Assembly (NCBI GenBank): GCA_965146665.1
Contig: CBCTHE010000006.1
Coordinates: 130,878-194,877, forward strand
From: Ructibacterium sp965146665
GTDB lineage: Bacteria; Bacillota; Clostridia; Monoglobales; Monoglobaceae
Reading direction: 5' to 3'
Length of the DNA: 64,000 bases
Shown: piece by piece, positions 56,663 to 64,000 of the stretch
Numbering within the stretch: the first letter of the stretch is position 1
How the letters are laid out: each line of letters begins with the position of its first letter
The notes under the pieces: model-generated
What the model saw: the letters and a program-made list of their open reading frames with translations, nothing else
What the model was told of the DNA's origin: nothing
Database searches by the model: none
Made by a program: the position numbers and the translations under genes

Positions 56663-59600
56663 ATGAAAAAACTGCATAAAGTATTAAATAGCCAACGGGT
56701 TATTGCACTTGTTCTGAGCGTTGCAATGCTGATCTCTCTGGGCATGCCGTTTTCGGCTATGGCGCTCGAAGAGGGGGCTTCCGGCACAGAGGTCAGTGAT
56801 GAAACGCTATCCAGCACAGGAGAGGATTTGGATGGTGCTGCAGAAACGCAGCCATCCGATGATAAGACGGATAAAGCACAAGCGGACGCAGCCGGGAGTA
56901 TCCCGGCTGCGGAGCTGGAACCTGCTGCGAATGGTATAGCGGCAGAGCCGACAGAGGAAAGCAATGCGGTTAAGAACGAGGAGGACAGCGCTGCGGTGGA
57001 ACTGGCGGCGAGCGGCGAGGAAACTTTGGAACCATATTTTGATTTCGATTCCTATGACTGGTCTGACCCGGCCGAGTATCTCAATGAGCTGGCCCGGGAA
57101 AAGTATAAGTATTGGGATAAGAATGCCAATGATGGGGACAAACTGTTCTATAACTGGAATAAACCCTATTATAACGATGCTTTGGATTCAAAAGAAATGA
57201 CTGGTGTGAATGTTTCACAGATCACGGCCAAAGAGTATATCAAAGAACGGGTGGATGAAGGTGCTTTTCCCACAGACGAGCGGTTTTTTGGCGTGTGGGA
57301 CGAAAATACCCAAACCTGGACCACAGAGCCCATGATCGACTATTCTGTGACAAACGTCTATGAGCCTTTGCTGAAGAATAAGCTTGCCGATGTGGGCGAG
57401 GCCGCCAAGGCGGGGGACTATGTTGGAGCAAAGGAGGCCTATCTGGCCTATTATCAGAATATGCAGGCACTGAACCCCCTGCAGAAACCAAGCATCAGCT
57501 CTGACATGAAAAACCGCAGTGATATGCTCATGCGGAATATGTATATACACAGCTCCTTCCCGGCCACCGGCTGGTTCTTTATGGATCAGAAGGAGGGTGA
57601 GGTAACCGTGGATGTGACCACCGCGGTGGAATCCAAGCGAAACGGCATGGGCGCAATCGCCCTGGTGGCGCCTGATAAGGACGAGTATCAGGCGGAATTC
57701 TGGAGCAAGGAAAAGGACGAGGGCAAGCACGCCCCCTATATCGAGGCCACTGTGGGCGGCATTACCATGAAATTCCCGGTGGTGGAGGATGCGTATGTGG
57801 GCGGCGGCGCGGCGAATGGGGCGACTCCCTTTGGAGCAACAGATCCGGAACGGCTTCTGGTCTCTGAGTCAGAGGATACAACGGAGGATCACACTGCCGA
57901 GGATGGATTTTTGATCGGCGAAAATATGCGCCGGACCTATCTGCTCTTTGACTTCGGCAGCCAGATTAAGGAGGGGGACGTGATAACCAACGCCACCCTG
58001 CATCTTTACGGCAAGGTAAACGACATGGCGGAGCCAAAGCGGAATGATCCCTCCTATCAAAAGCTGATCGCGGTGACCGGCCTGTCCACCGACAGCTTTG
58101 ATGAGGACAACGTCGTTTGGCTCTCGGACGTTTTGGTCAACGGCGTGTATTCCGAGCAGAGCCGGGATCCAAAGCAGCAGTCTTTCTTCTGGGGCGGCCT
58201 GAAGGATACGTATAAAGTCGGAGATACGACTTATACCTATCCCGATTCCCAGAAGCCAAACGCCCGTATGCACGAGGATCCCCTGCGGTTCAGCGGCTGG
58301 TGGGATCAGCTTGCCCAGACCTACTATTCTACCGGAAATGAGGACTATGCCAGAACGGCTATGCTGATCCTTCATGACTTCATCAAGGTGACCTTCTGCC
58401 TGGCCTCCGGTGAACAGGGGACGCCGGCCCGGTGGATGGGGGTGAATAACAACGGTAACACCAAGGGCGGACATTTGCTTTTCGGCGGTTATGCCAAGAC
58501 TCTGGATATGTCCCAGCGGTCCAAGATCGCCACCAATGTACAGTATTTGTTCAACAGCGAGTACATGACGCCGGAGATTTTCGTCACCTTTATGAAATAC
58601 ATCAAGGTGCTGGGAGACAAGGCGGTCCGCGACACCTGGGGCAGCTCGGAGAACGGGAACTGGGGAAGCATGCAGGTGGACGGACATTCCCAGATTATGT
58701 TCAAGTATCCTGAACTTGCCTATACCAAGCCCAATGTGGACGGCGGCTATCTCCGAAACTGGGTGGACGCCATCAACCTCCACGCCACCTATGGTACGGC
58801 GGTGTTCGCGGACGGCGCCGGACACGAGCTGTCACAAGGCTATACCCATGTGGCGTTGAACCGTTTGCTCAATGTAAAGCGGGGCGCGGACGAGGTCGGC
58901 TTTCCCTTTGAGTTTTCGGACAAAGCCATGGATAAAATCGTCGGTTTGGCCTATTTTATGTTCCGCACCTGTCTGCCGGGGGTCAAGGAGGCCCAGTACG
59001 GCGACTCCAACGGCCATGCCAGCTATAAGAATCAGGCTGTACAGTATGTGGCAGATCTGACCCAGGATCCGGAGCTGCTCTGGATTGCCTACGACGGCAA
59101 GAAGGGCGGCAAGAAGCCGGACTATACCTCCTATTACTATCCGGTGGGCAAATTCTTTGCCATGCGGAACAACTGGACGGACAATGCCCTGTACCTGCAC
59201 ACCAACGCAGATCAGGCGGACGGAGCCCACTCCCACTGGGATGACGGCGGCGTCATTGTGTCAGCGTACGGGAACTATCTCCTGGCGGACGTGGGATATC
59301 TCGGCTACCTGGCGACCAGCCTTCCCCACAGATGGCAGGTTTCCTCCCGGGGACACAATACAGTGGAGATCAATGACTATTGCCAGACCTCCAAGTCCCC
59401 CAATACCATGGACTATGCTCTGGTTTCCAAAAAGGTATATGACAGCGCCAGCGATAAGGGGTCTGCTAAGCCTTCTGATGGTGTGGGCAACTATGAGATG
59501 GTGGTCACCGGAGACGGGTACGACTTTTCCAAGCTGGATTTGACCCATGTGTACAAGAATCTGGGTTATCTGCAGGATCCGGTTATGGCCCCCGGCGGCA

Positions 59601-61333
59601 GCGGTGAGACACCCCCTCAGGAGCCGGGCATGACCTATAAGCGGAACATCCTTTTCCTGAAGGATGGTGTGGACGGCTTCTGGATTGTATCAGATTATAT
59701 GAATCCGGTGGATCAGACGAAGAACAACAAGTACAGCCAGTACTGGCACATGGCGCCGGAGGCGAACATCTCCATTGACGGACAGTACAAGCTGAAGCCG
59801 GGTGAGACCGTACAGCTGACCCACAGTGATTTTGCGGATGTTGACAAGCAGATCGAGAACACCCAGTACGTTCCGGGGACGGGCACCGGCGCGTTTAAGT
59901 CGAACTTCAACGGAAAAGCGAACATTCAGGTCGTCCCGGCGGACATCGAAAGTGTAGAGCCAAAGCTCTGCTACGGCTACTACACAGACGGTTACAGCAC
60001 GCCCTATGGACGGTTTGACAAGTACGCGGTGGGGACCACCAAGTTTGATACCATTCTCTTCCCCACCAAAACCAATGAGGTGTACAGCGTCGTTCCCACG
60101 CCGGTGCCGGTAGAGGGGCTGAACGAGAACGCCTCGGACGGTTCGGCATCTGCCTTTACCGCGGAGATCAAAGCGGAGGAAGCGGCGGTGGATGAGGATT
60201 ATAAGATCAACTACATGATTCTCCACGAACCTGATAAAAAAGCCGGCGATGAGCTTGCCTTCTCTAACCTCACGACGAACGGAGATCTGGCCTTCTATCA
60301 AATGTCTGGGAACGAGAAGAATCCTACGCCCGAAAGATTGATTTTCCACAACGGAACCCATTTGAAAAACACCGCGCTGGATTATGAGCTCGCCTATAGC
60401 AAAGGAACCGAAACAATCAATGAGGTCAGCGTCAAGTGGTCCGGCTCCATGCTTGAAATTGAAGCGGGCAAGGCCAGAGGCAATAACGGCGAGGCGCTGG
60501 ACGGCGATTTTGACGTTGAGGCATTTTTGAAGGATTTCACCGTGATTGCGCCGCATAAAATCACCAGTGTGACGGTAAATGGCAAGAAGACGGACTTTAA
60601 GCAGAAAGCGAATTATGTGTACTTTGGAAATGAGCCGATTCTGGATGGCAGCGATCTTCCCTTTTCAAGTGATGACAAGGAAGATCCCGCACCCACCAAA
60701 AAGCCTGGCCACGGCGGCAGCGGCGGCGGTGGAGGCGGCGGAGGCGTTGGGCCGTCCACACCGACCCAGACTCCGGAGCCTACGACTCCTGTGGCAAAGC
60801 CCTCTGACAAGTTCAAGGGCGAGCTGGAGGGGCACTGGGCCCAGGAAGAACTCACCTATCTGGTGGATAATGGCATTGTCAACGGGTCGGACGGCACCTT
60901 GAATCTGACCGGCGAGACGACCCGCGCGGAGTTCACCAAGATGATTCTGGAAGCCATGGACATTCAGCCGGTTGCCTACAACGGCGCTTTTGCGGATGTC
61001 TCGGCAAACGACTGGTACGCTGGTTATCTGCAGGCGGCCGCGGACGCGGGGATTATGCAGGGCTTTGAAGGCATGGCAAACCCCAACGCCCGGGTCACCC
61101 GGGAGGAGGCAGTCAAGATCATGCTGACAGCCATGAAGGCCGAACCCAAGGAAAGCGAACTGAACTTTGCGGACGCGGGTCAGGTCAGCGACTGGGCGCG
61201 CCCCTATATGGGCACTGCGGTCGCCATGGGCCTCATACAGGGAATGGAGGACAACACCCTGATGCCAAAGAGCTATACCCTGCGGGAGCAGGCAATGGTC
61301 ATGGTATACAGAATGCTGAAGACGGAAGGCTGA
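56663..61333 (+). CDS. SLH-anchored heparinase II/III-type polysaccharide lyase (second surface copy)
   Basis: The 1556-residue secreted enzyme starts at 56663 (GAGAGGT six bases upstream; an ATG five codons earlier lacks spacing). A signal peptide is followed by an acidic, Ala/Glu-rich stretch and a DNRLRE/CBM96-like region with RTYLLFDFGSQI (about 316-490). An alpha-toroid (about 530-800) precedes the heparinase II/III sandwich with MRNNWTDNALYL and DGAHSHWDDGG (His856/His858), DVGYLG and SSRGHNTVEIND. The C-terminus carries a Gly-rich/Thr-Pro linker and three SLH domains (about 1385-1550). It is shorter than the 2546-aa homologue at 901 because it lacks the duplicated discoidin blocks. Same mode of action, beta-elimination on an acidic glycan; the substrate is unknown. 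Last gene of the operon. Confidence 0.85.
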   Translation: MKKLHKVLNSQRVIALVLSVAMLISLGMPFSAMALEEGASGTEVSDETLSSTGEDLDGAAETQPSDDKTDKAQADAAGSIPAAELEPAANGIAAEPTEESNAVKNEEDSAAVELAASGEETLEPYFDFDSYDWSDPAEYLNELAREKYKYWDKNANDGDKLFYNWNKPYYNDALDSKEMTGVNVSQITAKEYIKERVDEGAFPTDERFFGVWDENTQTWTTEPMIDYSVTNVYEPLLKNKLADVGEAAKAGDYVGAKEAYLAYYQNMQALNPLQKPSISSDMKNRSDMLMRNMYIHSSFPATGWFFMDQKEGEVTVDVTTAVESKRNGMGAIALVAPDKDEYQAEFWSKEKDEGKHAPYIEATVGGITMKFPVVEDAYVGGGAANGATPFGATDPERLLVSESEDTTEDHTAEDGFLIGENMRRTYLLFDFGSQIKEGDVITNATLHLYGKVNDMAEPKRNDPSYQKLIAVTGLSTDSFDEDNVVWLSDVLVNGVYSEQSRDPKQQSFFWGGLKDTYKVGDTTYTYPDSQKPNARMHEDPLRFSGWWDQLAQTYYSTGNEDYARTAMLILHDFIKVTFCLASGEQGTPARWMGVNNNGNTKGGHLLFGGYAKTLDMSQRSKIATNVQYLFNSEYMTPEIFVTFMKYIKVLGDKAVRDTWGSSENGNWGSMQVDGHSQIMFKYPELAYTKPNVDGGYLRNWVDAINLHATYGTAVFADGAGHELSQGYTHVALNRLLNVKRGADEVGFPFEFSDKAMDKIVGLAYFMFRTCLPGVKEAQYGDSNGHASYKNQAVQYVADLTQDPELLWIAYDGKKGGKKPDYTSYYYPVGKFFAMRNNWTDNALYLHTNADQADGAHSHWDDGGVIVSAYGNYLLADVGYLGYLATSLPHRWQVSSRGHNTVEINDYCQTSKSPNTMDYALVSKKVYDSASDKGSAKPSDGVGNYEMVVTGDGYDFSKLDLTHVYKNLGYLQDPVMAPGGSGETPPQEPGMTYKRNILFLKDGVDGFWIVSDYMNPVDQTKNNKYSQYWHMAPEANISIDGQYKLKPGETVQLTHSDFADVDKQIENTQYVPGTGTGAFKSNFNGKANIQVVPADIESVEPKLCYGYYTDGYSTPYGRFDKYAVGTTKFDTILFPTKTNEVYSVVPTPVPVEGLNENASDGSASAFTAEIKAEEAAVDEDYKINYMILHEPDKKAGDELAFSNLTTNGDLAFYQMSGNEKNPTPERLIFHNGTHLKNTALDYELAYSKGTETINEVSVKWSGSMLEIEAGKARGNNGEALDGDFDVEAFLKDFTVIAPHKITSVTVNGKKTDFKQKANYVYFGNEPILDGSDLPFSSDDKEDPAPTKKPGHGGSGGGGGGGGVGPSTPTQTPEPTTPVAKPSDKFKGELEGHWAQEELTYLVDNGIVNGSDGTLNLTGETTRAEFTKMILEAMDIQPVAYNGAFADVSANDWYAGYLQAAADAGIMQGFEGMANPNARVTREEAVKIMLTAMKAEPKESELNFADAGQVSDWARPYMGTAVAMGLIQGMEDNTLMPKSYTLREQAMVMVYRMLKTEG

Positions 61334-61400
61334 ACACTGAACACAAAAGGGTCGCTGACAGCGGTCCAGTGAAACGCCGTGCATTCTGCGGAACAATAAG

Positions 61401-61441
61401 AAGAGGAGCTTTGGAGTATTTCTCCGAAGCTCCTCTTTTTT
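61401..61441 (+). terminator. Terminator of the giant SLH operon
   Basis: AAGAGGAGCTTTGGAG pairs with CTCCGAAGCTCCTCTT around TATTT with one G-U pair, and is followed by a T run. Confidence 0.93.
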
Positions 61442-61761
61442 GTATCCATACAGACATTATGATAGAATATAGATGTGAAGCAGTTTCCTGCGTTATTTTA
61501 GCTATAGTTCAATCCGGCTGAGAGTATTATTGCGGTCTTTTCTGCCAGCGCACAATACCGGCTGCGTATCAAGTCTGTGTAAACTGAAAAGGGTTCCCGT
61601 TCTTGCAGATACGCGCAGGTACAGAAACAGTGCGGAATTCATCTGGAAAGCCGAGGGTGAGGATGTTTTGAAACGCAGGCTGTTCCGGCTGGATAAAGCC
61701 GCTGCTGCCAAGGACATTGTCAACAAGATATTTTACAGCCTGCAGAAACAAAAAATACTCA
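61442..61761. other. Non-coding stretch before the stalk-protein gene
   Basis: About 320 bp. An 87-codon frame on the + strand (61530-61793) has no ribosome site, runs through the next promoter and resembles nothing I know. I see nothing else here. Confidence 0.6.
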
Positions 61762-61790
61762 TTGACTTTTTAGCTGTTTCCGTGTATGAT
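61762..61790 (+). promoter_or_regulatory. Promoter of the stalk/SH3 gene
   Basis: TTGACT (61762-61767), a 17-bp gap and TATGAT (61785-61790), 39 bp before the start codon. Confidence 0.82.
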
Positions 61791-61829
61791 TAAGGTATCA
61801 AATACGTTTATTTTTGAGGGGGCGGGTTT

Positions 61830-63305
61830 ATGAACAAATGGATTTGCGGCGTCCTTGCCGGAGCAATGTGTTTTGGCGGTATGACTGCTTTTGGGGATGC
61901 CTCCAATGTGCCGGTTTATATTGATGAGAGCTTGGTTCAGACGGAGCAGCCCGGTGTCATCATTGGTGATGTGACCATGATTCCTGTGCGTATTATTGCG
62001 GAGCAGTTGGGCTGTACCGTTGTTTGGAATGAGGAAAACCAGGCTGTGGCAGTGACAAATTCTGATACAGGCCTGTATTTTGCCATGTATGTGGGCCGGA
62101 CCGAGGTTTTCGACGGGAACGGAACCCGATATGAGATGCCGGCCGCACCCCGGCTGATGTATGATAGAAATGGAGTGGAGCATACCATGGTCCCCGTTCG
62201 TTTTGTGTCGGATATGCTGGGAAAGCAGGTTGAATGGGATGATGTGACAGAGACGGTGTTCATTGATTCCCCGCAGGCGTATGCCAATGTGGGAAATACG
62301 CCTGGATACCGGAAGGAATGGTTTGGAAAAGAAATCAGGAAGATGCGGAATTTTGCGGAGCAGGGCATGTTCTACGAAGCAGAGGGTGTGCGCAGCCAAA
62401 TTTCCATAGAATTGCTGACGGAAGCAAAGGAAATTGCGCCTGACTATCTGACTGAATATTTTGTAGTGGCGGATACCATCTCGAAAAATCTGCAGCTGAT
62501 GGAGCGCGGAGAGCCCAATTTAATTGAGCAGGAAATTATGGCTACCCAGGAAAAGATCAATCGTGCCCGGGACTATTTTAATCAGGAAATGTACTATGAA
62601 GCGGGGAATGCGCTGAGCGACATAGGCAATTACCGCCGTACACCGGAACAGGACAATGAAATTTCGCAGCTTCAGGTGGCTATCAAGGAAGGAATTAAAA
62701 ATATTCCGAATCTGGAGATGGAGGGAATCCGCAGGCTCTTAAAGGACAAAATGTACTATGAGGCCTATGCCGGCATTGAGAATGTGCTTGCGCAGGAACT
62801 GACAGCGGAACAGCGGACCACCGCAGCACGGCTGAAAGAGGATATTGAAGATGCGCTGGATGCCTATGAAAAGAGCCTCAAGGTGGCGAATATTTTGTAT
62901 GTCACCAATGTGGCCCATGCGGTCAATTTCCGTTCCAGTGCAAAAACTGGGGATAATTTGATTGCAACAATTCCCTATGGCAGTCCGGTTGGATATATTT
63001 CAACGGCCTCCAATGGCTACTATAAGGTGGAGAGCAATGGAAAATACGGGTATATCGCGAGCCAGTTCCTCACAGAGGAAAAGCCGCCTACCAGCGTTTC
63101 CGGCACCCGTTATGTGGTCTGCCGTGAGCCGATTGCCCTGCTGGGACAGCCTTCTACCGTGGATGGCGTACAGATTATCCGATGGATTGATTACAAGGAA
63201 CCCATGAGTTTTATCGCAAATGTCAACAGCCAGTTTGCCCGTGTCAAGTATGACGGCGACTATGGCTATGTGGAACGTCAGTATCTCTCCAACGAGAAGC
63301 CCTAA
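61830..63305 (+). CDS. Copper-amine-oxidase-like stalk domain protein with C-terminal SH3 domains
   Basis: The 491-aa secreted protein has a signal peptide (about 1-24). The stalk-type 'copper amine oxidase N-terminal' domain follows (about 28-148; MIPVRIIAEQLGCTVVWN and MVPVRFVSDMLGKQVEWDD are its two half-repeats). A helical middle (about 155-355) contains two repeats around MYYEAGNALSDI and MYYEAYAGIENVL with TPR-like spacing. Two bacterial SH3 domains complete it (about 360-415 and 425-490; VNFRSSAKTGDNLI, GYVERQYL). Such proteins bind cell-wall peptides or glycans without catalysis. It has its own promoter and terminator and GAGGGGG before the ATG, so it is independent of the SLH operon. 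Confidence 0.8.
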   Translation: MNKWICGVLAGAMCFGGMTAFGDASNVPVYIDESLVQTEQPGVIIGDVTMIPVRIIAEQLGCTVVWNEENQAVAVTNSDTGLYFAMYVGRTEVFDGNGTRYEMPAAPRLMYDRNGVEHTMVPVRFVSDMLGKQVEWDDVTETVFIDSPQAYANVGNTPGYRKEWFGKEIRKMRNFAEQGMFYEAEGVRSQISIELLTEAKEIAPDYLTEYFVVADTISKNLQLMERGEPNLIEQEIMATQEKINRARDYFNQEMYYEAGNALSDIGNYRRTPEQDNEISQLQVAIKEGIKNIPNLEMEGIRRLLKDKMYYEAYAGIENVLAQELTAEQRTTAARLKEDIEDALDAYEKSLKVANILYVTNVAHAVNFRSSAKTGDNLIATIPYGSPVGYISTASNGYYKVESNGKYGYIASQFLTEEKPPTSVSGTRYVVCREPIALLGQPSTVDGVQIIRWIDYKEPMSFIANVNSQFARVKYDGDYGYVERQYLSNEKP

Positions 63306-63313
63306 AAACATAT

Positions 63314-63346
63314 AAGGCACGAAGCGAAGGCTTCGTGCCTTGTTTT
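63314..63346 (+). terminator. Terminator of the stalk/SH3 gene
   Basis: AAGGCACGAAGC (63314-63325) pairs perfectly with GCTTCGTGCCTT (63330-63341); GTTTTTG follows. Confidence 0.93.
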
Positions 63347-63360
63347 TGTTTGGGCAGGCT

Positions 63361-63570
63361 TTATTCTTCCGGCCGGTCCAGACCTAAAAAATGATCCGCG
63401 GTAATATGGTAATAGCGGCATAGGGTAATCAAATGCCGGATTGGCAGTTCGTTTGCGCCGCGCTCGTAACGGGCGTACATGGTTTGCGAGGTGCCCAGCA
63501 GGCGCGCAACTTGTTCCTGGGTCAGATCATGATCTTCCCGCAGGTCTTTCATTATTTTCTTGTAATCCAT
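63361..63570 (-). CDS. Small XRE-family transcriptional regulator
   Basis: This 69-aa protein is almost only a Cro/C1-type helix-turn-helix: MDYKKIMKDLREDHDLTQ, then QVARLLGTSQTMYARYERG (recognition helix about 30-45) and LPIRHLITLCRYYHI. A few residues (DHFLGLDRPEE) end it, so it has no sensor domain. The start at 63570 has AGGTG six bases upstream. It is transcribed away from a strong promoter for a structured RNA; two palindromes in the shared region could be its operators. Confidence 0.88.
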   Translation of the reverse strand: MDYKKIMKDLREDHDLTQEQVARLLGTSQTMYARYERGANELPIRHLITLCRYYHITADHFLGLDRPEE

Positions 63571-63602
63571 AAAAAACACCTATATTTTTAGTATATTCAA
63601 AT

Positions 63603-63613
63603 AGTATCATACT
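63603..63613. promoter_or_regulatory. Palindrome at the XRE gene promoter
   Basis: AGTATCATACT is a perfect 5+5 palindrome overlapping the -10 box of the XRE gene on the - strand, as expected for an autoregulatory site. Confidence 0.5.
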
Positions 63614-63635
63614 TATAATGCAAATTTTTTGTCTA
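63606..63635 (-). promoter_or_regulatory. Promoter of the small XRE gene
   Basis: On the - strand: TAGACA (63635-63630), an 18-bp gap and TATGAT (63611-63606). Confidence 0.6.
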
Positions 63636-63651
63636 GTAAATAAATTTACTA
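63634..63651. promoter_or_regulatory. Palindrome next to the rightward -35 box
   Basis: TAGTAAAT, AA, ATTTACTA is a perfect 8+8 inverted repeat ending one base before the TTGACA of the rightward promoter. Likely operator, perhaps for the XRE protein. Confidence 0.55.
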
Positions 63652-63680
63652 TTGACAACCGGCCTATAGAACGTTATAAT
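63652..63680 (+). promoter_or_regulatory. Strong promoter of the rightward leader RNA
   Basis: TTGACA (63652-63657), a 17-bp gap and TATAAT (63675-63680): both hexamers match the sigma-A consensus. Confidence 0.92.
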
Positions 63681-63686
63681 ACATAC

Positions 63687-63892
63687 GAAGCGAAGATGTT
63701 TTGTTTCATGGTAAATTGCGGCAAACGCGGGGAAAGACATAGCACAGCTGACAGCGGACGTAAAGGGAGGTCTCCCAACTGATCCTGCGGGAGAAGGTAT
63801 GATCCATATAGGAATGGTTTGGTCTCTGATCCAAAGGCCGGACCGCCAAACAAAAGCAGACAGGTGGGTTCCTGTCTGCTTTTGTTTGGGAA
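63687..63892 (+). ncRNA. Candidate structured leader or small RNA, ending in a 19-bp hairpin
   Basis: About 205 nt with no credible frame behind a consensus promoter. It contains TCTCCC pairing GGGAGA, TTTGG pairing CCAAA (63818-63835), and a perfect 19-bp hairpin at 63846-63889 that should terminate it. GTTTGG (63817-63822) can pair either with the nearby CCAAA or with CCAAAC in the left arm of the terminator, the kind of switch riboswitches use. I do not recognise a known riboswitch class. The regulated gene, if any, is beyond the window. Confidence 0.5.
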
Positions 63893-63961
63893 ATAAGAAT
63901 AATGTCCAATTATAGCTGGATTTCATAGCGTAAATATGGTATTCTTTTTCAAAGAAAAGGA

Positions 63962-63991
63962 TTGACAAGAGGAGAGGAAAGGTGGTATACT
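63962..63991 (+). promoter_or_regulatory. Promoter reading out of the window
   Basis: TTGACA (63962-63967), an 18-bp gap and TATACT (63986-63991). It shows that the next gene to the right has a promoter of its own after the hairpin. Confidence 0.75.
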
Positions 63992-64000
63992 AGGCAAGCC

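Noticed and set aside
61530..61793. 87-codon frame before the stalk/SH3 gene
   Set aside because: It runs through the -35/-10 of the next gene, lacks a ribosome site and resembles no family.
63687..63892. Cyclic di-AMP, cyclic di-GMP, SAM, TPP or cobalamin riboswitch
   Set aside because: I compared the conserved core strings of these classes as I remember them and none is present in the right order.

Overview
The window looks like a chromosome segment from an anaerobic, Gram-positive, S-layer-bearing Clostridia-type polysaccharide degrader of moderate GC. The evidence is the number of very large secreted proteins ending in (or starting with) S-layer homology (SLH) domains, Shine-Dalgarno sites of the AGGAGG type before nearly every gene, a PerR / 'reverse' rubrerythrin oxygen-defence pair, an ATPase-less CUT1 sugar importer, and copper-amine-oxidase-like stalk and AraC regulators typical of that class. 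No tRNA, rRNA, CRISPR array or mobile element was found. The genus cannot be fixed from the sequence; uncultured gut or rumen Clostridia with SLH-anchored CAZymes are the closest match in style.

Layout. (A) 1-15.5 kb, + strand: a polysaccharide operon. It holds the end of a secreted beta-sandwich protein, a 2546-aa SLH-anchored heparinase II/III-type enzyme, an intracellular GH29 fucosidase, an intracellular heparinase II/III homologue and a 924-aa SLH protein of unknown function, closed by a terminator. (B) 15.7-22 kb: a housekeeping island (proB behind a structured RNA, citrate synthase, perR, reverse rubrerythrin, proA, tatD). (C) 22-26 kb, - strand: a membrane diguanylate cyclase, an AraC regulator, and manA with an rpiB-like isomerase. 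(D) 26.2-29 kb: rhamnulokinase and rhamnose isomerase. (E) 29.1-38.5 kb, - strand: a GHL6-like hydrolase, a decayed HTH gene, a beta-mannan cassette (GH130 / cellobiose 2-epimerase / GH130) and a CUT1 ABC importer. (F) 38.9-61.3 kb, + strand: a membrane AraC-type sensor-regulator, then GH88 + PL8, then three giant SLH proteins (a 2393-aa non-catalytic multi-domain protein, a 904-aa homologue of the 924-aa protein, and a 1557-aa heparinase II/III-type enzyme). (G) 61.8-64 kb: a stalk/SH3 protein, a small XRE regulator and a divergent structured RNA leader.

How it fits together: surface-anchored lyases would cut an acidic glycan outside the cell. A solute-binding protein plus two permeases import the products, and intracellular GH88, GH29, the cytoplasmic heparinase homologue and the GH130/epimerase cassette finish the breakdown. 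Rhamnose isomerase/kinase, ManA and the RpiB-like isomerase feed the released sugars to central metabolism. The GH88-PL8 unit and the giant-SLH unit are preceded by two closely similar ~110-bp promoter regions with identical spacing. This points to one shared regulon, possibly controlled by the adjacent AraC-type sensor. The most notable unexplained items are this duplicated promoter element, the twice-occurring pairing of an SLH heparinase with an SLH protein of unknown function, the giant non-catalytic SLH protein, and two promoter-driven structured RNAs (before proB, and at the right end).
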